Assembly: GCA_900769665.1 (NCBI GenBank)
Contig: CAAGHL010000042.1
Coordinates: forward strand, 20,668-84,667
Reading direction: 5' to 3'
DNA: 64,000 nucleotides
From: Clostridia bacterium
Lineage (GTDB): Bacteria; Bacillota; Clostridia; Christensenellales; CAG-314
The translations under genes were made by a program, and so were the position numbers. Shown piece after piece: positions 1-6,020 of this stretch. A model generated the notes under the pieces. That model was given only the letters and a program-made list of their open reading frames with translations. It had not been told where the DNA came from and made no database searches. Within the stretch, counting starts at the first letter, position 1. The number at the start of each line of letters is the position of its first letter.

Positions 1-459
1 GCCGAACTGATAAAAGCTTTGGCAGGAAAACATCCAAGTCAACGGGACAAAAACGGCTACATGCCGTGCAATTACTTCGGGCTTCATCCCATCCAAGACG
101 AAACGGAGTACTCGTATACGTCGAGCTACACCGCCACGTCTAACGGCAATGGAAGCTATAACGTCAAAGGCAACAAAACTTACAACGGCGACTATATGGC
201 GTTGGAAATTTGTGTTGGTGCGTCGGAAGAAGTTGCAAAGAACAAGAAATCCAACATCAACAGATACCTACGGGCAATCAGCTGGACGCCGAGATCGTTT
301 TGGTTTTGGATATTGTCCATTGTATTGAGCTTTGCAATTGTCGGTTTGCCGCTGTTGGTCGGTTGTTTTTACCGCCTGATTATGAGTTTTGTAGCCAAAA
401 GTTGCCTGTCAAAAGCCAAAAAGAGCTACAAGAAAAACAATAAAATCATTGTTTTTTAG
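1..459 (+). CDS. Partial membrane protein, 3' end only
   Basis: The reading frame is open from the first base of the window, so the true start lies outside it; an internal TTG at 19 is not a convincing start. The visible 153 residues begin with a polar Ser/Thr/Asn/Tyr-rich stretch and end with one long hydrophobic segment (about residues 100-125) followed by a Lys-rich tail. The family is not recognised. It is followed within 110 bases by a hairpin terminator and lies inside the element that ends at 2747, so it is probably a cargo gene of that element. Confidence 0.45.
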   Translation, partial: AELIKALAGKHPSQRDKNGYMPCNYFGLHPIQDETEYSYTSSYTATSNGNGSYNVKGNKTYNGDYMALEICVGASEEVAKNKKSNINRYLRAISWTPRSFWFWILSIVLSFAIVGLPLLVGCFYRLIMSFVAKSCLSKAKKSYKKNNKIIVF

Positions 460-460
460 G

Positions 461-550
461 GTTAATTTGGCTATCCCTAGCAACGAGGTTGCCGCCGAAA
501 TCCTTGACACTTTGCTTTATAATAGGTTTAATTTCACTATCCCTAGCAAC
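461..550 (+). repeat. Imperfect 24-bp direct repeat, two copies
   Basis: Copies at 461-484 and 527-550 match at all but about three positions and both end in CTATCCCTAGCAAC. The 42-bp spacer carries an AT-rich promoter-like stretch. The position just after a gene end and before a terminator fits a regulatory or recombination site, but the function is unknown. Confidence 0.5.
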
Positions 551-564
551 CCCAAACAAAAAAT

Positions 565-603
565 AAATTCCGTTCGAGAAAGTAAAAATCGAACGGAATT
601 TTT
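565..603 (+). terminator. Rho-independent terminator
   Basis: The stem AAATTCCGTTCGA (565-577) pairs with TCGAACGGAATTT (589-601) around an 11-base loop and is followed by a short T run. It probably ends the transcript of the partial gene at 1-459. Confidence 0.7.
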
Positions 604-620
604 TGATACGGATGCAATTT

Positions 621-657
621 TGACCCAATTTTGACCCAAAAAAGGGTCAAAAAATTG
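621..657. repeat. TTTTGACCC repeats with inverted partner
   Basis: TTTTGACCC occurs twice as a direct repeat (about 618-626 and 629-637), and its reverse complement GGGTCAAAA follows at 644-652. The last pair forms a hairpin with a 6-base loop. Short direct and inverted repeats of this kind occur near recombinase genes in integrative elements; no recombinase is visible here, so this is inference. Confidence 0.35.
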
Positions 658-997
658 CGTGGGAAAGAAAAATGGCACAATATGTTGTGTTTGAAAAATC
701 TCAAAACCACAATATATTGCGTCCGTGGCGGCACGCGGTAAACCCCAACTGAACATTTATTTTTTCGAGATTTTAATATATACTTTGTATATATTAACGA
801 GCCGATTTTTATCAAACTCAAAACCGAAAAATGCACATTCAATGGGTAAAAAACAAGCTTGTTTCACACTAAAACTTTTTTAACGACTATTTTTTAATGC
901 AAGCAATTTGCGTAAACTTGCTTTTGTATTATACCATCTAAAAAGTTGTTTTCCAACTGTTTTTATATCAAATATTTTTTTTAAGAACGAAAATCTT
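658..997. other. Non-coding stretch, no gene seen
   Basis: This 340-base AT-rich stretch contains only short overlapping frames on both strands, none with a good ribosome-binding site. I see no RNA gene or repeat in it. Confidence 0.5.
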
Positions 998-1038
998 AAA
1001 ATGCACAGACTTATTCAAAATCTTGGTGCATTTTTTTT
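998..1038 (+). terminator. Hairpin with T run
   Basis: AAAATGCAC (998-1006) pairs perfectly with GTGCATTTT (1026-1034), with a 19-base loop and eight consecutive T on the plus strand. Confidence 0.5.
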
Positions 1039-1039
1039 C

Positions 1040-1074
1040 ATAAAAGAAAGACGCCGTTTTTATCCGACGTCTTG
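1040..1074 (-). terminator. Terminator of the small minus-strand gene
   Basis: Read on the minus strand, AAGACGTCG, loop, CGGCGTCTT is followed by TCTTTT. It sits two bases past the stop codon of the frameshifted small gene at 1076-1178, which supports that gene having been a real transcription unit. Confidence 0.55.
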
Positions 1075-1075
1075 G

Positions 1076-1178
1076 CTAAATTGAAAGAACTACTTCGTAT
1101 TCGATTTCAATCGGCGGCTTACCGAGTCTGTGTTGCTCGATAGAATTTCTTCCGAAACGGTCAAACTTCTTTTTTCAT
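1076..1178 (-). pseudogene. Frameshifted small protein gene (~33 aa)
   Basis: A strong ribosome-binding site (GGAGGT) lies 7 bases before an ATG. The frame stops after five codons, but removing one A from the six-A run after the ATG gives a continuous 33-residue peptide starting MKKKFDRFGRNS, with GKPPIEIEYEV near its end and a stop directly before the terminator at 1040-1074. The family is not recognised. A one-base error or mutation in the homopolymer is the simplest reading; the slippery run is not in the phase of the usual -1 frameshift heptamer. Confidence 0.35.
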
Positions 1179-1325
1179 CTTAGAGATACCTCCATATTTA
1201 ATTTTGCCTTTCGGCACTGGAGAAGTATCACAAGACGAAACGCAGATAAAGTGCAGATTCAGTTGCCCTTGAGAATATCAACGGAAAGGTTAAACCCGCA
1301 GCGAAAAAAAGTATCGTAGAAATAA

Positions 1326-1362
1326 AAAAGAGCCAAACTCTGATTCGAGCCTGACTCTTCAA
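1326..1362 (-). terminator. Minus-strand terminator
   Basis: On the minus strand AAGAGTC pairs with GGCTCTT (one mismatch), with an inner GAG/CTC pairing, followed by TTTTTATT. No convincing minus-strand gene lies upstream of it, so it may be left over from a lost gene. Confidence 0.4.
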
Positions 1363-1460
1363 TAAACATTCGATTTTTAAGTACTTATTTTCGCGATGAA
1401 GTTGATATTCTCGCTGTCTTATGATACAAACCACAGACGAAAGGCAATAAAACATGAAGT

Positions 1461-1520
1461 CTTTACTTTTTATCTTGAATATCTTTACTTTTTACTTTTA
1501 TTGTGGTATAATAAGTAAAG
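1461..1520 (+). promoter_or_regulatory. fic promoter with three half-site operator
   Basis: The -35 box TTTACT (1484-1489) and -10 box TATAAT (1507-1512) are 17 bp apart. The octamer CTTTACTT occurs at 1461-1468 and again at 1483-1490, two helical turns apart and covering the -35 box, and its exact inverse AAGTAAAG follows the -10 box at 1513-1520. The downstream protein carries an N-terminal HTH domain, so repression of its own promoter is the natural inference. Confidence 0.7.
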
Positions 1521-1536
1521 AAATCGGGAGGCGGAT

Positions 1537-2448
1537 ATGTATTCTTATAAGCCATTAGAAAATAAACTCAAGGAATTAGATTTAACTAAGTCTGACTTAA
1601 CTACTCAACTCGGTATTTCATCCAGAACTGTTGCCAAAATATCAAAGGGCGAGAAAATTGCCAATAATGTGCTTGTTAAGATAGCGGATTTCTTGCATTG
1701 CAATCCTGACGATTTGTTTAGAGAAGTTTGCGATAATCACATTCTGCAAATTTTGCGTGAAGAAAAAGAAGCTAAGATTTCAGGCGGACTTTATCATGAA
1801 TTACAAGTCAGAATGACTTATAACTCTAATCACATCGAAGGTTCTAAACTTACGGAAGATCAAACGAGGTTAATTTTCGAAACAAGAACGATTGATGTCG
1901 GCGACGGTATTCCTGTTGACGATATTATCGAAACAAGCAATCACTTTCGCGCAATCGATTACGTAATCGATAAAGCATTAGAGCCTTTGAGAGAAGATAT
2001 TATCAAGCACTTGCATTTGCTATTGAAACAAGGAACCAAGTATTCATCTCTCGATTGGTTTGCCGTTGGAGATTATAAAAAGCGAGCAAATACCGTCGGC
2101 GGAAGAGAAACTTGCAAACCGAGCGAAGTCCATAAAGCGATGGATAAACTCGTTACTAATTTTAATTCTAAAAGTGATATAACCATCGACGATATTATTG
2201 AGCTTCATGCTGACTTCGAATATATTCACCCGTTCCAAGACGGAAACGGCAGAGTCGGCAGGTTGATTGCTTTGAAAGAGTGCCTTAGATTTAATATAAT
2301 TCCGTTTATTATAGAAGATTCCCAAAAGTCTTTCTATTATCGCGGGCTCGCAAACTGGAATCAAGAAAAAGGCTGGCTAAGAGATACTTGCCTTGACGGT
2401 CAAGACACATTCAAAAGAATTCTGAACGTCCTTGATATTCATGAATAG
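1537..2448 (+). CDS. HTH-Fic fusion protein, self-inhibited AMP-transferase type
   Basis: Fic proteins usually transfer AMP from ATP to Ser/Thr/Tyr hydroxyls of target proteins. Residues 1-65 form a Cro/CI-type helix-turn-helix. Residues 231-242 are HPFQDGNGRVGR, a full match to the catalytic HxFx[D/E]GNGRxxR motif, so activity is expected. An inhibitory-helix motif SNHIEG (97-102), matching [S/T]xxxE[G/N], lies before the Fic core, which is the class with inhibition built into the N-terminal side. The ATG start follows GGGAGGCGG at good spacing. The promoter carries three matching half-sites and the HTH can bind DNA, so autoregulation is likely. It is cargo of the element ending at 2747. It could be a stand-alone toxin-like regulator or a house-keeping modifier; the fold and motif are certain, the target is unknown. 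Confidence 0.9.
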   Translation: MYSYKPLENKLKELDLTKSDLTTQLGISSRTVAKISKGEKIANNVLVKIADFLHCNPDDLFREVCDNHILQILREEKEAKISGGLYHELQVRMTYNSNHIEGSKLTEDQTRLIFETRTIDVGDGIPVDDIIETSNHFRAIDYVIDKALEPLREDIIKHLHLLLKQGTKYSSLDWFAVGDYKKRANTVGGRETCKPSEVHKAMDKLVTNFNSKSDITIDDIIELHADFEYIHPFQDGNGRVGRLIALKECLRFNIIPFIIEDSQKSFYYRGLANWNQEKGWLRDTCLDGQDTFKRILNVLDIHE

Positions 2449-2539
2449 AGTCGGTGTTTTCTCTCAGTTCGTGATAGTTACAGAGCTTAAAAGCTCGGCA
2501 CTTACAAAGACGGATAACTCCAACCCTTATTTTCCACAA

Positions 2540-2573
2540 GGCATAGTTTTGGCATAGTTTTTGGCATAGAAAT
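2540..2573 (+). repeat. Three tandem GGCATAGTTTT repeats
   Basis: Copies at 2540-2550, 2551-2562 and 2563-2573 (last one ending GAAAT) have an 11-12-bp period, about one helical turn. They lie 130 bp inside the tRNA-derived end of the element, where arm-type binding sites of tyrosine integrases are found. No integrase gene is in the window, so this assignment is inferred from position. Confidence 0.5.
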
Positions 2574-2702
2574 TGCTAAAAGATATGAAAATTGATGCTT
2601 GAAACATAAAAAACAGGGCAAAAGAGACGAAAAATACACACAAAAGTGCGCGATTTGCAAGAAAATTGCCTATTTTAGAGCAATTTGGCGGCTCAGAATC
2701 GA

Positions 2703-2747
2703 CTCCTAAGGCGGGTGTCGGACGTTCGAATCATCTCAGGCAGGCCA
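2703..2747 (+). other. tRNA-Arg(CCU) 3' half, attachment-site scar
   Basis: The sequence has exact tRNA 3'-half geometry: anticodon loop CTCCTAA (2703-2709), T-loop TTCGAAT (2725-2731) between 5-base stem strands (2720-2724 and 2732-2736), a 7-base acceptor strand (2737-2743), discriminator G and CCA (2745-2747). No matching D-arm or 5' acceptor strand (expected CTGCCTG) lies upstream. One T-stem pair is mismatched. This is what remains when an element integrates into the 3' part of a tRNA gene. Because the half points rightwards and ends at 2747, the element lies to its left and the intact tRNA should be beyond the left window edge. Confidence 0.75.
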
Positions 2748-2751
2748 GATT

Positions 2752-2787
2752 TCAGTCACTTCTTTCGTGGAGTGACTGATTTTTTTT
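2752..2787 (+). terminator. Terminator after the tRNA half
   Basis: TCAGTCACT (2752-2760) pairs perfectly with AGTGACTGA (2771-2779), followed by eight T. It is probably the original terminator of the tRNA gene, left on the chromosomal side of the junction. Confidence 0.8.
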
Positions 2788-2790
2788 GTA

Positions 2791-2829
2791 AAAAGAAAAT
2801 CCCGACATTCCGTTTCGAGATGGTCGGGA
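2791..2829 (-). terminator. Terminator of the GH43 gene
   Basis: On the minus strand TCCCGAC pairs with GTCGGGA around a 16-base loop, followed by a T-rich tail. It ends the GH43 transcript coming from 4313. Confidence 0.7.
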
Positions 2830-2894
2830 TAGGGGTTAGTTACAAAGTTGTACGTAATTTCTATTTTGTCGTTAAATAATAATGAAAGCCAAAT

Positions 2895-4313
2895 TTACAC
2901 CAATTCTATTGCCGTCATATTGCAACGACCTTTGCCACGGTAAGTAAAAAACAACGGGTACGTGCCGTCGGATATTGTAAGCGGGGCGGTAAACTTGCCG
3001 CTGCCGCGTACAGCTACTTCCGCCACAATATCGTTGCCGTTTGTTACGACAAACTCGCCGCAAACATTGCCACTCACTTCCACCGCAACGCTTTGTGCGC
3101 CGCTAAAAGCGAAGTATTTGAAGCCGACCGTTGCGCCATCGCAAATATTGGCAATATACTGGTCGCCGTCGCACTCTCTGTCCACGCCGCCTTGAGTAAA
3201 ATATGGATGTTTGCCTGCGGGCAATTTTGCAGTGTAAAACGAAACCCCTTTTGCCGATGTCAAATTGCATGCAATACGCGCTTCATAACGACCTTTGCCT
3301 ACAAGAGGTCCGCCGTTAAGTCCGCACGAAGTCACTTCGGCTTGGACAAATTTTCCGTCGGGCAATAGCCTAATTTCCTCTGCGCATGCCTGCCGAGAAT
3401 GACAATGGCGATTGGTTTGGCGATGGTAAAACACGTAGTATTTGCCATTGATGTACTCCACACTGCCGTGCGTATTGCCAAGATAATTTGTCGGTTGCAA
3501 GCTTAGTCCCAAGTCGCCTATACTGACAAGCGTGCCGCCGTAGGTAAACTTACCTAGTGGCTTGTCGCCAACAGCGTAGCAAAGCTCGTGTCCGTTTACC
3601 GAACTGTAAATAAAGTAGTACTTACCGCCAAATTTGCGCATGGAGCTTGCCTCGAAAAACTCATGTCCTTCGTAGCCGCTACCTGCCGAATTGTGTTGCG
3701 AACAAGCAATATGAGTCATCGTTTCGGGTTTGACGGTCAACATGTCGTCGCACAACTCCACACCCATTGCTCCGTTGCTGTTGACGGGGCAAAACCGTGT
3801 AAAAATATTTGGCGACTTTGGCGCAAAACCGGTGTAAAGGTAAATTTTACCGTCGTCGTCACGAAACACACCGGGATCGAACTGCCAAAAGTCTTTTTCG
3901 TGGTTCTTGCCCAAACGTTTGCCGTTAGGATAACGCACGTGGCCATAGTAGGTGTATTTGCCTGCCGGCGTGTCGCATACCGCAACGCCTATTATGCCGC
4001 TGTTTCCTTTGAAATAATACAAATAGTATCTTCCGTCACTGCCTTGCACCACGTCAGGAGCATACAGTTGTTTTAGTAACCACGGTGCAGGCAACGGATC
4101 GTCCTTTTTGCGCCAAATCACTCCCTCGTACCGCCAGTCGGAAAGATCGATAACGGGTGCGGAGTAGCAAACATAGTCGTTCATGCAAAAAAACCCACCG
4201 TTAAACTTGTCGTGCGAGCCATAGATGTACACTCTATTTCCGAATACGTGCGGTTCGGCATCGGGAATATACTCATAACTCGGCAAAAACGGATTGAAAC
4301 ATTGTTTAGTCAT
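2895..4313 (-). CDS. GH43-family glycosidase, cytosolic
   Basis: Glycoside hydrolase family 43 contains xylosidases and arabinofuranosidases that act by inversion on a five-bladed propeller. The three expected acidic residues are visible: Asp18 in YIPDAEPHVF (base), Asp146 in FWQFDPGVFRDDDG (pKa modulator) and Glu221 in GHEFFEASSMRKFGG (acid). A C-terminal part of about 130 residues looks like a beta-sandwich of CBM6 type. There is no signal peptide, so it should act on imported oligosaccharides. The ATG overlaps the stop of the xylulokinase relic (ATGACTAA), a coupling left from an older xylB-GH43 operon, which supports a pentose substrate. Linkage specificity cannot be read from the sequence. 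Confidence 0.9.
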   Translation of the reverse strand: MTKQCFNPFLPSYEYIPDAEPHVFGNRVYIYGSHDKFNGGFFCMNDYVCYSAPVIDLSDWRYEGVIWRKKDDPLPAPWLLKQLYAPDVVQGSDGRYYLYYFKGNSGIIGVAVCDTPAGKYTYYGHVRYPNGKRLGKNHEKDFWQFDPGVFRDDDGKIYLYTGFAPKSPNIFTRFCPVNSNGAMGVELCDDMLTVKPETMTHIACSQHNSAGSGYEGHEFFEASSMRKFGGKYYFIYSSVNGHELCYAVGDKPLGKFTYGGTLVSIGDLGLSLQPTNYLGNTHGSVEYINGKYYVFYHRQTNRHCHSRQACAEEIRLLPDGKFVQAEVTSCGLNGGPLVGKGRYEARIACNLTSAKGVSFYTAKLPAGKHPYFTQGGVDRECDGDQYIANICDGATVGFKYFAFSGAQSVAVEVSGNVCGEFVVTNGNDIVAEVAVRGSGKFTAPLTISDGTYPLFFTYRGKGRCNMTAIELV

Positions 4314-4563
4314 TTTTCGTTGCCTCGAAGTATCTTTTTAACGCGGGATATAATTGTTTGTACAGCAAATATTTGTTGTTATAAAGCAAAACTTTTTCTT
4401 GCTGCGGATATATTACTTGCGCCGTTACAACAATGCGTTTGGTTGCTTCAGCAACATCCTTGTATGCCCCGCAACCAACCATTGCAAGTATTGTTGCGCC
4501 GTAGCTCGGACCTTGCTCGGTAGCAAGAATATGTACGGGAATTCCCAATACGTCTGCAAATTT
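4306..4563 (-). pseudogene. xylB: Xylulokinase C-terminal relic
   Basis: The frame reads KFADVLGIPVHILATEQGPS followed by YGATILAMVGCG and ends with LYPALKRYF, the typical C-terminal end of xylulokinase (FGGY family). A TGA stands immediately before Lys and everything upstream (about 400 residues in an intact enzyme) is gone. It is joined directly to the terminator region of the AraC gene, so a deletion removed the body of xylB. What is left overlaps the GH43 start by 8 bases. Confidence 0.85.
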
Positions 4564-4646
4564 TCACTACAACGGCACGTTTTGCCGTTATTACGCAAAA
4601 TACTCGGCAAAACTTCCGCCATTACGTTGTAACGGCGTTTAGTGAA
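4563..4646 (-). terminator. Nested inverted repeats after the AraC gene
   Basis: TTCACTA (4563-4569) and TAGTGAA (4640-4646) form the outer arms. TTTTGCCG (4580-4587) and CGGCAAAA (4605-4612) form a perfect inner hairpin. The minus-strand end is A/T rich. It overlaps the AraC stop codon and probably terminates that gene. Confidence 0.5.
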
Positions 4647-5844
4647 GATTTTCCAAGTACTTTTTAGGCGTTACTCCCGTGAAACTTTTGAAAACTTTGG
4701 AGAAATGGCTTTGCGACGAAAACCCTAAATATGCCGATACCGCAACAAGCGACTTGTCGGTGTATTTAATAAGTCGCCTCGCTTCCTCTATTTTTTCCCT
4801 TTGAACATACTCCGTCAAGGTAAGTCCCGTTTCCGCCTTAAACTTGACCGAAAGCCCGGTTTTGCTGATATACAACGCTTTTGCCATTTGAGGCACGTTG
4901 ACAGGCTCGGACAAATGCTGCTGCACGTAGTTGTACACGTCGCGTACGAGTTTTGAGGGGTTGCCTCCACGGCGAACACGGTCTACCTGCTCGGTGTAGT
5001 CCGCCACCATACGAAATTGTAAATTAGTCAACTTGTCAATGTCGTTTGTCAACTCGCAACGTTGAATATACCTGTCCGAAAGCGTTAATGCACGCTCCAC
5101 CGCCATGCCGCCTTGTATTGCCGCCCGACTGACCAATGTCGCCGACACGATAAACAAATCTTTCACCTGTCGTAATTGATTTGCCGACAAGTTGCCTCCA
5201 CGCACGGCAGGCGCCGTCTTGATCCACTCCGAAAGCGCGGCAACATCGCCCTTGCGAACTATATTTACCAATGTTTGCTCCACAGTGTAAGTGTTGTGTT
5301 CGGTCGGATCGAACGACGATTCCACTCCGCCGTCAACAAAAGACTTGTCGGCACGCTCTCTTTCAATTTGGTTTTGAAAAGTTTTTTGCTGTTTGTCCTC
5401 TATCAGCACGTCGCTTAACGTCAGCTTCTCCCCGTTCAACACAAAGTTTAAGGAGCACATCATTGCAATGATACTTGCAAGAGGCATTTGCACTATACTT
5501 TGCATCGCCCCGACAAACTCGGCGGTCTTGTCCTGCGGAACGTCGCAAACAAAAGCCAACTGCCTCAGTTCGGCTTCCGTCATAGGCGTTTGACGGGCAG
5601 GACCGACCACCATGCGACAATCACCGCTTACCGCAATGCCGTAGTAAAACATCTCCGCCGTCACCAAATAACATACGTGTTTTGTTTGCTTTAATATTTC
5701 ATCGATACACGCAGTAATCGGATCGCGACAAAGATCTACTACCGAGTAATAAAAAATTTGTTTGCTACCGTTGTAAATGCGTATGGGAATTCCCGCCAGT
5801 CCGCCCATGGTAGTGCAAAGAAATTTCAAGTCGTCTTTTTTCAT
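4639..5844 (-). CDS. AraC-family transcription regulator
   Basis: Residues from about 300 to 401 form the two helix-turn-helix motifs of AraC/XylS, with SKTGLSVKFKAETGLT in the first and FSSQSHFSKVFKSFTGVTPK in the second. The N-terminal 280 residues are not a cupin; they look like an alpha/beta sensor (MVVGPAR segment) followed by a helical linker, of a type common in Clostridia but not assigned here. It is transcribed divergently from the GH3-symporter-GH78 operon, with 176 bp between the starts, and is the likely activator of that operon. It may also serve the GH43 gene behind it. The ligand is unknown. Confidence 0.88.
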   Translation of the reverse strand: MKKDDLKFLCTTMGGLAGIPIRIYNGSKQIFYYSVVDLCRDPITACIDEILKQTKHVCYLVTAEMFYYGIAVSGDCRMVVGPARQTPMTEAELRQLAFVCDVPQDKTAEFVGAMQSIVQMPLASIIAMMCSLNFVLNGEKLTLSDVLIEDKQQKTFQNQIERERADKSFVDGGVESSFDPTEHNTYTVEQTLVNIVRKGDVAALSEWIKTAPAVRGGNLSANQLRQVKDLFIVSATLVSRAAIQGGMAVERALTLSDRYIQRCELTNDIDKLTNLQFRMVADYTEQVDRVRRGGNPSKLVRDVYNYVQQHLSEPVNVPQMAKALYISKTGLSVKFKAETGLTLTEYVQREKIEEARRLIKYTDKSLVAVSAYLGFSSQSHFSKVFKSFTGVTPKKYLENLH

Positions 5845-5939
5845 ATTTTTCCGCCTTGTAATAAATCTTGAATAATTTTAACATATTTTGAACAATTATG
5901 CAAGAAATTGCCCTAAATAAATAGATATACTATTGTTAC

Positions 5940-5955
5940 AAACAGTAAATTGTTT
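5940..5955. promoter_or_regulatory. Possible operator between AraC and GH3 genes
   Basis: AAACA and TGTTT form an inverted repeat separated by 6 bp in the divergent intergenic region, beside TATA-like boxes on both strands. No clear -35/-10 pair could be chosen, so only the dyad is reported. Confidence 0.3.
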
Positions 5956-6020
5956 AACTATACCAACGCAAGTCGAGCATTACGTCATCGTCATGCGAAG
6001 ACTTTCGACAAGGAGGAGTA

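Noticed and set aside
1228..1455. Minus-strand frame of 75 residues with a hydrophobic end
   Set aside because: It contains a rho-independent terminator in its middle, has no ribosome-binding site and no recognisable domain.
2660..2747. Complete tRNA-Arg gene
   Set aside because: The 3' half is clear, but there is no D-arm, no 5' acceptor strand and no anticodon stem pairing upstream, so only a half gene is present.
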